Source: JAISGQ01 sp045604155 (lineage in GTDB: Bacteria; Bacillota; Clostridia; Oscillospirales; Acutalibacteraceae). Taken from it: 64,000 nucleotides of DNA. The first letter of the stretch is position 1, and every line of letters begins with the position of its first letter. Location: contig JAZUNN010000044.1 of the NCBI GenBank assembly GCA_045604155.1, positions 1 to 64,000 on the forward strand, in the 5' to 3' direction. This document shows positions 41,924 to 50,610 of the stretch, one piece after another. The position numbers were made by a program, and so were the translations under genes. The notes below the pieces were generated by a model, which saw only the letters and a list, made by a program, of their open reading frames with translations, was not told where the DNA came from and did no database searches.

Positions 41924-44900
41924 ATGAGTGGATTTGTCCATCTTCATGTGCATACTGAATACAGCCTCCTTGACGGTGCCTGCAGGATCCCTGCTCTTGT
42001 TGAAGAAGCGAAAAGACTTGGGCAGAATGCCATGGCTATTACGGACCATGGTGTTATGTACGGTGTTATAGATTTTTATAAAGAATGCAAAAAACAGGGT
42101 ATAAAGCCTATTGTCGGCTGTGAGGTATATGTTTCAAGAAGAACCCGTCATGATAAGGTTCATGGATTGGATAATGAATCTTATCACCTTGTTCTTCTTT
42201 GTGAAAATTACAAAGGTTACGAAAATTTATGTAAACTGGTTTCTCTTGCATGGACAGAAGGATTCTACAATAAACCGAGAGTGGACCGTGAAGTGCTTGA
42301 AAAATATCATGAGGGTCTTATTGCTCTTTCGGCGTGTCTTGCAGGAGAGCCTTCAAGAAAGATAAACGACGGAGATTACGAAGGAGCACTTGAAACAGCA
42401 AAATGGTATGATTCTGTATTCGGACGAGGAAAATATTATCTTGAACTTCAGGATCACGGTATAGAAGACCAGATCAGAGTCAATGACGGTCTTGTACGTA
42501 TTTCAAGAGAAACTGGAATTCCGATGGTAGTAACAAATGACTGCCATTATATTTCAAAAGATGATGCAAAGATGCATGAAGTATTGCTTTGTATTCAGAC
42601 AAAGGATGTAATAAGCAATCCTCAGGCTTTCAGATTTGCAACTCAGGAATTCTATGTAAAAAATGAAGAAGAGATGCTTTCTCTTGTGCCTGATTATCCT
42701 GAAGCACTTGAAAATACACTCAGGATTTCAGAAATGTGCAATGTCGATTTTGAGTTCGGTGTTACCAAACTTCCGAATTTCGATGTTCCCGAAGGTCAGA
42801 CTCATTATGAATATTTCAGAAATCTTTGCTATGATGGATTATACAAAAATTACGGAAAAAATCCTTCACAAGAAATAATTGACAGGCTTGAATATGAGCT
42901 TACAACCATTGAAAGAATGGGTTATGTCGATTATTACCTTATTGTTCATGATTTTGTTCATTATGCGAGAACTCATGATGTTCCCACAGGCCACGGCAGA
43001 GGTTCTGGAGCAGGAAGTATTGCTGCATACTGCATTGGAATAACCTCTATTGACCCTATAAGATACAATCTTCTTTTTGAACGTTTTCTCAATCCTGAAA
43101 GAGTCAGTATGCCTGACTTTGATATTGACTTTTCTGATGAAAAGCGCCAGAAAGTAATTGAATATGTAATAAACAAATATGGCGACGATCACGTTGCTCA
43201 GATTGTCACATTCGGCACAATGAAGGCAAGACGTGCAATAAGAGATGTTGGCCGTGCTCTTGGGGTGCCGCTGAATATCAGAGATAAACTTGCAAAGCTT
43301 GTGCCTCAGGAGCTGCATATGACTCTTGACAAGGCATATGACATTTCAGCAGATATCCGTGCAATGTGCGAGTCTGATCCTCAGGTCATGGAACTGTATA
43401 CAATGGCAAGAAAAGTAGAAGGTATGCCGGGGAATATTTCAAAGCATGCTGCAGGAGTTGTTATTACAGACCATCCTGTTGATTATTATGTTCCTCTTGC
43501 CAAAAATGAGGGTGCTGTCATTACGCAGTATCCTATGACCACGCTTGAAAATCTCGGACTACTCAAGATGGATTTTCTTGGTCTGAGAAACCTTACAGTA
43601 ATTGATGATACTGTAAAAATGATCAGAAAAAAGGTGCCGGAATTCGATCTTGACAAGGTAGATGACAGAGATGCTGAAGTCTTTGAGATGCTTTCGCAAG
43701 GGCATACTGAAGGCGTTTTTCAATTTGAATCTGCAGGAATGAGACGTGTTCTTACGCAACTTATCCCCGAAAGCATAGAAGATCTTATAGCTGTTATTTC
43801 ACTGTATCGTCCAGGTCCGATGGCATCAATTCCAAAATATATCGATAACCGTCATCACCCTGAGAATATTACATATGCAACCGATCTTCTTGAAAACATT
43901 CTTGATGTTACAAACGGCTGTATAGTTTATCAGGAGCAGGTTATGCAGATATGCCGTGAACTTGCAGGATATTCCCTCGGACGTGCTGATCTTGTAAGAC
44001 GTGCAATGTCAAAGAAAAAACGTGCTGAGATGGAAAAGGAACGTGTTGTTTTCATCGAAGGCAGTGTTGACGATGAAGGTAATATTATCGTTGACGGTGC
44101 ACTCAGACGAGGAGTTTCACGTGAAGCTGCTGAGCAGATTTTTTCAGAGATTCAGGTGTTCTCGGAATATGCATTCAATAAAAGCCATGCTGCAGCTTAT
44201 GCGTTGGTTTCCTATGAAACTGCATATCTGAAATATCATTATCCAAGAGAATATATGTCTGCGCTTCTGACAAGTGTACTCGGCGAAAGAGGTATGGTTG
44301 CAAGATATATTGCGGAGTGTCAGAGAATAGGAATAAATGTTCTTCCGCCTCATGTCAATTTCTCGGAGCAGAAATTTGCTGTTCACGGTGACGACATAAG
44401 ATTTGGATTACTTGCAATAAAAAATATTGGTGCCGGCTTTGTTGATAATCTTATTTTTGAAAGAAATAAAAATGGAGAATTCAAGGATTTCTACAGTTTC
44501 TGTGAAAGATTGTACGGCAAGGATACAAATCGCAGATCCATTGAAAGCCTTATAAAAAGCGGTGCTATGGACGGACTTGGTGCAAACCGACGTCAGATGC
44601 TGTCTTCCATTGATATGGTAATGGCAGATCTCGAAAAGAAAAACAATGGTTTCATCGAAGGTCAGATGGGGATTTTTGATCTGATTGCAGATGATGACAA
44701 TAAGCCGAGAGTTGAACTTGCCAGAGTTGATGAGTTCCCGGTAGAACAGCTTCTCGCAATGGAAAAAGAAGTTACCGAAATGTATTTGACCGGACACCCC
44801 ATGGCTCAGTACAATGATACTGCAAAGAAGCTTTCATCAGATATGATAGGCGATATTTTTACAATGTGTGAAGATAAGCTTTCAGGAAGTGCTGACGGAA

Positions 44901-45472
44901 AGCGGGTCAATATTCTTGCTCTTGTAAGCTCCATAAAAACAAAGATAACAAAAAGCAATGATACAATGGCTTTTGTCAAGATTGAGGATGTCAGCGGTTC
45001 AATGGAAATGCTGGTATTCCCGAGGATTCTTACAGAATACAGAAGCCTGTTGAGTGAAGGCTCTGTTGTTTATATTTCAGGAAGAATCAGCGTAAGAGAT
45101 GAAGAAGATGATCAGGGGGCAGGGGAAGAGCCCAAGCTTATCTGCGAGCAGGTAAATACAATAGAAAATGCAGAGAAAAAGCTCGGTAAAAATGCAGGTT
45201 ACTCAAAAGAACAGCAGTCAGAGACAAAAGTGCAGAAGTCATCGAAAAAACCGGGTCTGTACCTTAAGACAACATCATTGGATTCTGCTGAATTTGAAAA
45301 GGCAAAAAAAGTTTTAAGAATTTTTGATGGCCCTGATGCAGTGTATGTATATACTACAAATGATAAGGTTCTTCGAGCTGCACCCAGAGATCTCAATGTT
45401 GACATCAATGATGTTATGCTAAAGGAACTAAAAAACATACTTGGAGAAGAAAATGTTGTTATAAAACATTGA
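41924..45472 (+). CDS. dnaE: DNA polymerase III subunit alpha (DnaE type)
   Basis: A 1182-residue replicative polymerase. It begins with the PHP domain (FVHLHVHTEYSLLDGA), then the polymerase core with PDFDIDFSDEKR (catalytic Asp 400 and 402) and GVFQFESAGMRRVL. The helix-hairpin-helix tandem holds AFNKSHAAAYALVSYETAYL. The OB domain (about 1000-1090) and a C-terminal tail complete it. No exonuclease insert is present, so it is DnaE rather than PolC. In Firmicutes DnaE extends primers, with PolC as the main polymerase elsewhere. AAGGAGG precedes the start. Confidence 0.97.
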   Translation: MSGFVHLHVHTEYSLLDGACRIPALVEEAKRLGQNAMAITDHGVMYGVIDFYKECKKQGIKPIVGCEVYVSRRTRHDKVHGLDNESYHLVLLCENYKGYENLCKLVSLAWTEGFYNKPRVDREVLEKYHEGLIALSACLAGEPSRKINDGDYEGALETAKWYDSVFGRGKYYLELQDHGIEDQIRVNDGLVRISRETGIPMVVTNDCHYISKDDAKMHEVLLCIQTKDVISNPQAFRFATQEFYVKNEEEMLSLVPDYPEALENTLRISEMCNVDFEFGVTKLPNFDVPEGQTHYEYFRNLCYDGLYKNYGKNPSQEIIDRLEYELTTIERMGYVDYYLIVHDFVHYARTHDVPTGHGRGSGAGSIAAYCIGITSIDPIRYNLLFERFLNPERVSMPDFDIDFSDEKRQKVIEYVINKYGDDHVAQIVTFGTMKARRAIRDVGRALGVPLNIRDKLAKLVPQELHMTLDKAYDISADIRAMCESDPQVMELYTMARKVEGMPGNISKHAAGVVITDHPVDYYVPLAKNEGAVITQYPMTTLENLGLLKMDFLGLRNLTVIDDTVKMIRKKVPEFDLDKVDDRDAEVFEMLSQGHTEGVFQFESAGMRRVLTQLIPESIEDLIAVISLYRPGPMASIPKYIDNRHHPENITYATDLLENILDVTNGCIVYQEQVMQICRELAGYSLGRADLVRRAMSKKKRAEMEKERVVFIEGSVDDEGNIIVDGALRRGVSREAAEQIFSEIQVFSEYAFNKSHAAAYALVSYETAYLKYHYPREYMSALLTSVLGERGMVARYIAECQRIGINVLPPHVNFSEQKFAVHGDDIRFGLLAIKNIGAGFVDNLIFERNKNGEFKDFYSFCERLYGKDTNRRSIESLIKSGAMDGLGANRRQMLSSIDMVMADLEKKNNGFIEGQMGIFDLIADDDNKPRVELARVDEFPVEQLLAMEKEVTEMYLTGHPMAQYNDTAKKLSSDMIGDIFTMCEDKLSGSADGKRVNILALVSSIKTKITKSNDTMAFVKIEDVSGSMEMLVFPRILTEYRSLLSEGSVVYISGRISVRDEEDDQGAGEEPKLICEQVNTIENAEKKLGKNAGYSKEQQSETKVQKSSKKPGLYLKTTSLDSAEFEKAKKVLRIFDGPDAVYVYTTNDKVLRAAPRDLNVDINDVMLKELKNILGEENVVIKH

Positions 45473-45507
45473 AAAAAATATAATTTGAAATATTAAACAA
45501 CATATTC

Positions 45508-45536
45508 TTGTAAATCGTGACAAAAGGTTATATAAT
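45508..45536 (+). promoter_or_regulatory. Sigma-A promoter of pfkA
   Basis: TTGTAA (45508-45513), 17 bases, consensus TATAAT (45531-45536). Confidence 0.65.
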
Positions 45537-45576
45537 AACGTTACATTGTGATAAACTAAACGAAGGGAGAGTCGTT

Positions 45577-46662
45577 ATGTTATTTGGCAGAAAGAAGAGT
45601 GCGGATATTGCGGCTCAGGCAGAAATCAAAGTTGAAGCGGAGGAAAAAAAGGTGGAAAACGTCAAAAAAGACAGAATAGCTGTTCTTACCAGCGGCGGCG
45701 ATGCACCCGGTATGAATGCTGCAGTAAGAGCTGTAGTTCGTGCAGGTATCAATGCAGGTTTTGAGGTTGTTGGTTTTTACAGAGGATATAACGGTCTTCT
45801 TAACTTTGAGGAGAACGTAGACTATAAACTTATGGATCTCAGAAGTGTTTCTGATACCATTCAGCACGGCGGTACCATGCTCTGCACAGCAAGAAGCCCT
45901 GAATACAACACTCCCGAGGGTGTTGAAAAGGCAGCTGCAAACTGCGAAAAGCTGGGCATAAAGGGTCTTGCAGTTATTGGCGGAGACGGTTCCTTCAGAG
46001 GCGCTCTTGATCTTGCACGCAAGGGTATTTCCTGTGTAGGTATTCCCGGTACAATCGATAATGATATCGCCTGCAGCGAGTATACTATCGGATTCGACAC
46101 ATCCTGCAACACAGCAATGAGAATGGTTGATAATCTTCGTGATACCGCAGAATCTCACGACAGATGCAGTGTTGTTGAGGTTATGGGCAGACATGCAGGA
46201 TATATTGCTGTTCACACCGGTATAGCCTGCGGTGCAACTGCTATTCTTATTCCTGAACAGGATATCGATCTTGAAAGAGATGTTATTACTCCTATCAAAA
46301 ATTCTCAGGCAACCGGCAAGCAGCACTTTATCATCATCGTTGCAGAAGGTGTTGCATTTGATCATCCTGAAATTGGCGGTGTAGAGGGTATTGCCAAGTA
46401 TATCCAGGAGAAAACAGGAATCGAATCCCGTGCTACAATCCTTGGTCATGTACAGCGTGGCGGTTCTCCTACAGCAAGAGACAGAGTTACTGCATCTGAA
46501 CTCGGTTACAGAGCAGTTGAGCTTCTTGCAGCCGGCTGCAAGGGCAGAGTTGTTGCTGTAAAGGACAACAAAATCGTTGATTACGATATAGAAGAAGCAC
46601 TTGCAATGAAGAAAACACTTGATCTTGATCTTGTAAATATTGCAAACGTTGTCTCCAAATAA
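45577..46662 (+). CDS. pfkA: ATP-dependent 6-phosphofructokinase
   Basis: A 361-residue glycolytic enzyme converting fructose 6-phosphate to fructose 1,6-bisphosphate. It starts at ATG 45577 behind AAGGGAGA; the in-frame ATG at 45517 lies within the promoter. Residues 1-30 are an unusual charged extension (FGRKKSADIAAQAEIKVEAE) before the normal N-terminus IAVLTSGGDAPGMNA. IGGDGSFRGA indicates ATP use, PGTIDNDIACSEYTIGFDT holds the catalytic aspartate, and VMGRHAGYIA follows. It is about 40 residues longer than the 320-residue standard, most of that being the N-terminal extension. Confidence 0.95.
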   Translation: MLFGRKKSADIAAQAEIKVEAEEKKVENVKKDRIAVLTSGGDAPGMNAAVRAVVRAGINAGFEVVGFYRGYNGLLNFEENVDYKLMDLRSVSDTIQHGGTMLCTARSPEYNTPEGVEKAAANCEKLGIKGLAVIGGDGSFRGALDLARKGISCVGIPGTIDNDIACSEYTIGFDTSCNTAMRMVDNLRDTAESHDRCSVVEVMGRHAGYIAVHTGIACGATAILIPEQDIDLERDVITPIKNSQATGKQHFIIIVAEGVAFDHPEIGGVEGIAKYIQEKTGIESRATILGHVQRGGSPTARDRVTASELGYRAVELLAAGCKGRVVAVKDNKIVDYDIEEALAMKKTLDLDLVNIANVVSK

Positions 46663-46667
46663 TAATT

Positions 46668-46703
46668 ATAAGCGAAAACTCTTATTGGGTTTTCGCTTAT
46701 CTT
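46668..46703 (+). terminator. Intrinsic terminator of pfkA
   Basis: ATAAGCGAAAAC (46668-46679) pairs with GTTTTCGCTTAT (46689-46700), followed by CTTTG. Confidence 0.75.
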
Positions 46704-46775
46704 TGTATATATACACAAAATATTGTACGTTTATTTTCGGTCTTATCTAAATATGCACGAATTTGTCCCTTTCAC

Positions 46776-46804
46776 TTGAAATTACTGCCATATACAATTA
46801 AAAT
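46776..46804 (+). promoter_or_regulatory. Sigma-A promoter of the pur operon
   Basis: TTGAAA (46776-46781), 17 bases, TAAAAT (46799-46804). The leader to purE is only about 25 bases, too short for a riboswitch. Confidence 0.55.
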
Positions 46805-46834
46805 ATATATAAATAAAAATAGGAGTGTGTGTCT

Positions 46835-47338
46835 ATGTCTCAGTATAAGGTTGCAGTCATCATGGGCAGCGACAGTGATCTTCCTGTAGTTGCACCCGCA
46901 ATCACAACTCTCCGTCAGTACGGAATTGATGTTGAAGCAAGAGTAATGTCTGCTCACAGAACTCCTGAGGCCGCTGCTGACTTTGCTTCCAAGGCAAGAG
47001 AAAACGGCTTCGGTGTTATTATTGCTGCAGCAGGAAAAGCTGCACATCTTGCAGGCGCACTTTCTGCCAATACAACTCTTCCCGTAATCGGCATTCCCGT
47101 AAAATCATCCACACTTGACGGTTTGGATGCTCTTCTCGCAACAGTACAGATGCCTCAGGGAATTCCCGTTGCAACTGTTGCTATCGACGGTGCTGCAAAT
47201 GCAGCGATCCTCGCAATTCAGATGCTTGCAATTTCTGATCCTTCTCTTGAAGAGAAGCTTGCTCAGATGAAGGCTGATATGGCTGCAGGCGTTGAGAAGA
47301 AGGATGCGCTTCTTCAGCAGAAAATTGCGGAGCTTTAA
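46835..47338 (+). CDS. purE: N5-carboxyaminoimidazole ribonucleotide mutase
   Basis: A 167-residue class I PurE. It starts at ATG 46835, nine bases after AGGAG; the GTG at 46829 is less well placed. Motifs GSDSDLPVV, SAHRTPEAA and AAAGKAAHLAG place it with the bacterial enzymes that rearrange N5-CAIR to CAIR. The usual partner PurK is not in this operon. It is first of five co-directional purine genes. Its codons are rich in C- and G-ending forms, like the rest of this operon. Confidence 0.95.
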   Translation: MSQYKVAVIMGSDSDLPVVAPAITTLRQYGIDVEARVMSAHRTPEAAADFASKARENGFGVIIAAAGKAAHLAGALSANTTLPVIGIPVKSSTLDGLDALLATVQMPQGIPVATVAIDGAANAAILAIQMLAISDPSLEEKLAQMKADMAAGVEKKDALLQQKIAEL

Positions 47339-47385
47339 TTAATAATCAAACGCAGAGGCGTAACATATTTTGGAGGTCAGAATCT

Positions 47386-48420
47386 ATGGATAGTTTCAGC
47401 AACAGCTACAAGGATGCCGGCGTTGACGTAACAGCCGGCTACAAAGCAGTTGAACTTATGAAGCGTCATGTTGAGAGAACCCGTACTCCCGGTGTTCTTT
47501 CCGGTATCGGCGGCTTCGGCGGTCTTTTCGCTCCCAACTTTGCGGGAATGAAGGAGCCCGTCCTTGTTTCAGGTACCGACGGTGTCGGTACAAAGCTTAA
47601 GATAGCATTCCTTATGAACAAGCACGATACCATCGGTATCGACTGCGTTGCAATGTGTGCGAACGATGTTGCATGCAGCGGCGCACAGCCCCTGTTCTTC
47701 CTCGATTATCTTGCAGTCGGCAAGAACTACCCCGAAAGAGTAGCTGAGATCGTCGGCGGCGTTGCAGAAGGCTGCGTAAGAGCAGGCTGTGCACTTATCG
47801 GCGGTGAGACTGCAGAGATGCCCGGTTTCTATCCCGTTGATGAATATGACCTTGCAGGTTTCTGTGTAGGTCTCGGCGACAAGGAAAAACTTATTGATTC
47901 CGCAAAGATCGCTTATGGCGATGTACTTATCGGTGTTGCTTCCTCCGGTCTTCACAGCAACGGTTATTCCCTTGTAAGACACATTCTCCGTGTCAACGAG
48001 GAAAAGCTCAGACTCGTTATAGATGATATCGGCAGACCTCTCGGTGAGGAGCTCCTTGAGCCCACAAGAATGTATGTAAAGCCCATTCTTGATCTTATCT
48101 CCAAGGTCAATGTACACGGTATATCCAATATCACCGGCGGTGGCTTCTATGAGAACATTCCCAGAATGCTTTCCGAAGGTCAGTGTGCAAAGGTTCAGCA
48201 GAGCAGTGTTAATGTTCTGCCCATATTCAATGTTCTCCAGAGCATCGGCAGAGTTGACGATCACGATATGTTCAACACCTTCAATATGGGTGTAGGTCTT
48301 GTTCTTGCAGTAGCTCCCGAGGATGCAGACAGAACTATTGAAATCCTCAAGGAAAACGGCGAAACTGCTTATGTCATCGGTGAAGTGGCCGAGGGCGAGC
48401 GCAGAGTTATAATGTTATGA
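47386..48420 (+). CDS. purM: Phosphoribosylformylglycinamidine cyclo-ligase (AIR synthetase)
   Basis: A 344-residue ATP-dependent enzyme forming the imidazole ring of AIR. Seen: the N-terminal YKDAGVDVTAGYKAVELMK, VSGTDGVGTKLKIAF, MCANDVACSGAQPLFFLDY and IGGETAEMPGFY, all PurM signatures. LHSNGYSLVR and GGGFYENIPRML complete it. The length is normal. TGGAGGT precedes the start. Its stop overlaps the purN start (ATGA), so translation is coupled. Confidence 0.97.
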   Translation: MDSFSNSYKDAGVDVTAGYKAVELMKRHVERTRTPGVLSGIGGFGGLFAPNFAGMKEPVLVSGTDGVGTKLKIAFLMNKHDTIGIDCVAMCANDVACSGAQPLFFLDYLAVGKNYPERVAEIVGGVAEGCVRAGCALIGGETAEMPGFYPVDEYDLAGFCVGLGDKEKLIDSAKIAYGDVLIGVASSGLHSNGYSLVRHILRVNEEKLRLVIDDIGRPLGEELLEPTRMYVKPILDLISKVNVHGISNITGGGFYENIPRMLSEGQCAKVQQSSVNVLPIFNVLQSIGRVDDHDMFNTFNMGVGLVLAVAPEDADRTIEILKENGETAYVIGEVAEGERRVIML

Positions 48421-49031
48421 TGAGAATAGTTGTTCTTGTTTCAGGCGGCGGTACCAATCTGCAGGCACTGATTGATGCAGAAAAAAGAGGAGAGCTTGGC
48501 GGCAAAATTGTTGGTGTCATAGCCAGCAAGCCCGGAGTTTACTCTCTTGAACGTGCCGCAAACAACAATATTCCTTCTTCTGTAGTCTGGAAAAAGGAAC
48601 TCGGTGATCGCTACGAAGATGTCCTTATGGAAACTCTTGAAAGCTATAAGCCTGATCTTATAGTTCTTGCAGGCTTCCTCAGCATTCTCGGCCAGAGAGT
48701 TACCGATAAATATGCCAACAGGATTATAAATGTTCACCCTGCGCTGATTCCGTCATTCTGCGGAAAGGGCTTCTACGGACTTAAGGTTCATGAAGCTGCT
48801 CTTTCTTACGGAGTAAAGGTCACAGGCGCAACGGTACATTTTGTAAATGAAATACCTGATGGCGGAGCTATTATTTTCCAGAAGGCTGTTGAGATAGAGC
48901 CTGATGACACGGCAGAAACTCTGCAGAAGAGAGTCATGGAGCAGGCTGAATGGCTTCTGCTTCCAAGAGCCGTCAGAATGTTCTGCGAAGGCAGACTCAA
49001 AGTAGAAGGAAACAAAGTAACGATTTTATAA
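48417..49031 (+). CDS. purN: Phosphoribosylglycinamide formyltransferase
   Basis: A 204-residue GAR transformylase using 10-formyltetrahydrofolate. VLVSGGGTNLQALIDA opens the Rossmann-like fold. The catalytic triad residues are in NVHPALIPSFCG (Asn, His) and in HFVNEIPDGGAII (Asp), with VTGATVH between. The start could be ATG 48417 or ATG 48420; both overlap the purM stop. The length matches E. coli PurN. The next gene, purH, uses the same folate donor. Confidence 0.96.
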   Translation: MMRIVVLVSGGGTNLQALIDAEKRGELGGKIVGVIASKPGVYSLERAANNNIPSSVVWKKELGDRYEDVLMETLESYKPDLIVLAGFLSILGQRVTDKYANRIINVHPALIPSFCGKGFYGLKVHEAALSYGVKVTGATVHFVNEIPDGGAIIFQKAVEIEPDDTAETLQKRVMEQAEWLLLPRAVRMFCEGRLKVEGNKVTIL

Positions 49032-49045
49032 AGGAGATATAATAA

Positions 49046-50599
49046 ATGAAGAAGAGAGCACTTATCAGCGTTTCTGATAAAACAGGCTGTGTTGATTTCG
49101 CAAGACGCCTTAATGCACTTGGCTACGAAGTAGTTTCCACCGGCGGTACCGCAAAGGCTATTGCAGCTGAAGGTATTCCCGTAACCGAGGTTTCCGATAT
49201 CACCGGTTTCCCCGAGTGCCTTGATGGCAGAGTCAAGACTCTCCATCCCATGATCCATGCAGGAGTTCTCGCAATGCGCAGTAACCCCGAGCATATGAAG
49301 CAGATCGAAGAGCTTGGTGTAACTCCTATTGATGTAGTTGCAATCAACCTTTATCCCTTCAAGGCTACTATCCTCAAGCAGCCTGCAGTTTCTCTCGAAG
49401 AGGCTATTGAGAACATCGATATCGGCGGTCCTACAATGATCAGAGCTGCTGCAAAGAACTGGCAGGACGTTGCTGTTGTTGTTGATCCTGCTGACTATGA
49501 GACCGTTGCTTCCGAGCTTGAGGCTAACGGCGAAGTTGCAAGAGAGACCAAGTTCCGTCTTGCTGGCAAGGTTTTTGAGCACACTGCACAGTACGATGCT
49601 CTTATCAATAATTACCTCAGAGAGGCAAGAGGCGAGAGTCCCTTCACCAATACCTTCACAAGAACCTACGAAAAGGTTCAGGAGATGCGCTATGGTGAGA
49701 ATCCCCATCAGGCTGCTGCTTTCTACCGTGAGATCGGCAACCGCACCAACTGCCTTGATGCTGCAAAGCAGCTTCACGGCAAGGAGCTTTCCTACAACAA
49801 CATCAACGATGCAAACGGTGCTCTTGATGTTCTTAAGGAATTTGGTGAGGACAAGCCCTGCGCAGTTGCTGTAAAGCACGCAAATCCCTGCGGCGTAGGT
49901 ACAGGCGAGACCCTCTACGAGGCTTACATGAACGCTTACAACAGCGACCCTGTTTCCATCTTCGGCGGTATCGTTGCTCTCAACCGTGAGGTTGACGAAG
50001 CTACAGCAACCGAGCTTGCAAAGATCTTCCTTGAAATCATCATCGCTCCTTCCTTTAGCGAGAAGGCTCTTGAGCTTCTTACAGTAAAGAAGAACATCCG
50101 TCTCCTTGAGCTTCCCGACGTTGCAAAGGCAAACGACGGCACCATGCTCGACATGAAGAAGGTTGCTGGCGGTCTTCTCGTTCAGCAGCTTGACGCAGAG
50201 CTCATGAACGAAGCTGATCTTAAGGTTGTTACCAAGCGTCAGCCCACTGAGGCAGAAATGGAGCAGCTCCGCTTTGCATGGCGTGTTGTAAAGCACGTAA
50301 AGTCCAACGGCATCTGCCTTGTTGCAAATAACGGTACTGTAGGCGTAGGTCCCGGACAGACCAACAGAATCACCGCACTTGAGCTTGCAATCAAGTATGC
50401 AGGCGACAGAGCAAATGGCTCTGTAATGGGCAGCGATGCATTCTTCCCGTTCCCTGATTGTGTTGAGGCTGCTGCAAAGGCAGGTATCACCGCTATTATT
50501 CAGCCGGGCGGATCTGTAAAGGATCAGGAATCCATCGATGCTTGCGACAAGTACGGCATTGCAATGGTATTCACCGGTATGCGTCACTTCAAGCACTAA
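49046..50599 (+). CDS. purH: Bifunctional AICAR transformylase / IMP cyclohydrolase
   Basis: A 517-residue enzyme for the last two steps to IMP. The N-terminal MGS-like cyclohydrolase domain (about 1-195) includes RALISVSDKTGCVDFAR, STGGTAKAIAAEGIPV and GRVKTLHPMIHAGVLA. The C-terminal transformylase has LHGKELSYNNINDANGAL, AVKHANPCGVG and MGSDAFFPFPDCVEAAA. All parts are present and the length is standard. Heavy use of GAG, AAG and CTC codons suggests high expression. A good AAAGGAG site precedes the ATG. Confidence 0.97.
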   Translation: MKKRALISVSDKTGCVDFARRLNALGYEVVSTGGTAKAIAAEGIPVTEVSDITGFPECLDGRVKTLHPMIHAGVLAMRSNPEHMKQIEELGVTPIDVVAINLYPFKATILKQPAVSLEEAIENIDIGGPTMIRAAAKNWQDVAVVVDPADYETVASELEANGEVARETKFRLAGKVFEHTAQYDALINNYLREARGESPFTNTFTRTYEKVQEMRYGENPHQAAAFYREIGNRTNCLDAAKQLHGKELSYNNINDANGALDVLKEFGEDKPCAVAVKHANPCGVGTGETLYEAYMNAYNSDPVSIFGGIVALNREVDEATATELAKIFLEIIIAPSFSEKALELLTVKKNIRLLELPDVAKANDGTMLDMKKVAGGLLVQQLDAELMNEADLKVVTKRQPTEAEMEQLRFAWRVVKHVKSNGICLVANNGTVGVGPGQTNRITALELAIKYAGDRANGSVMGSDAFFPFPDCVEAAAKAGITAIIQPGGSVKDQESIDACDKYGIAMVFTGMRHFKH

Positions 50600-50610
50600 G
50601 GAGTAATTAT

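Noticed and set aside
45508..45540. Rex-like sequence at the pfkA promoter (TTGT...ACAA)
   Set aside because: The spacing between the outer TTGT and ACAA is 8 rather than 10 bases and the inner positions do not match.
46705..46834. Purine riboswitch ahead of purE
   Set aside because: The likely transcript leader is only about 25 bases and no conserved aptamer elements are seen.
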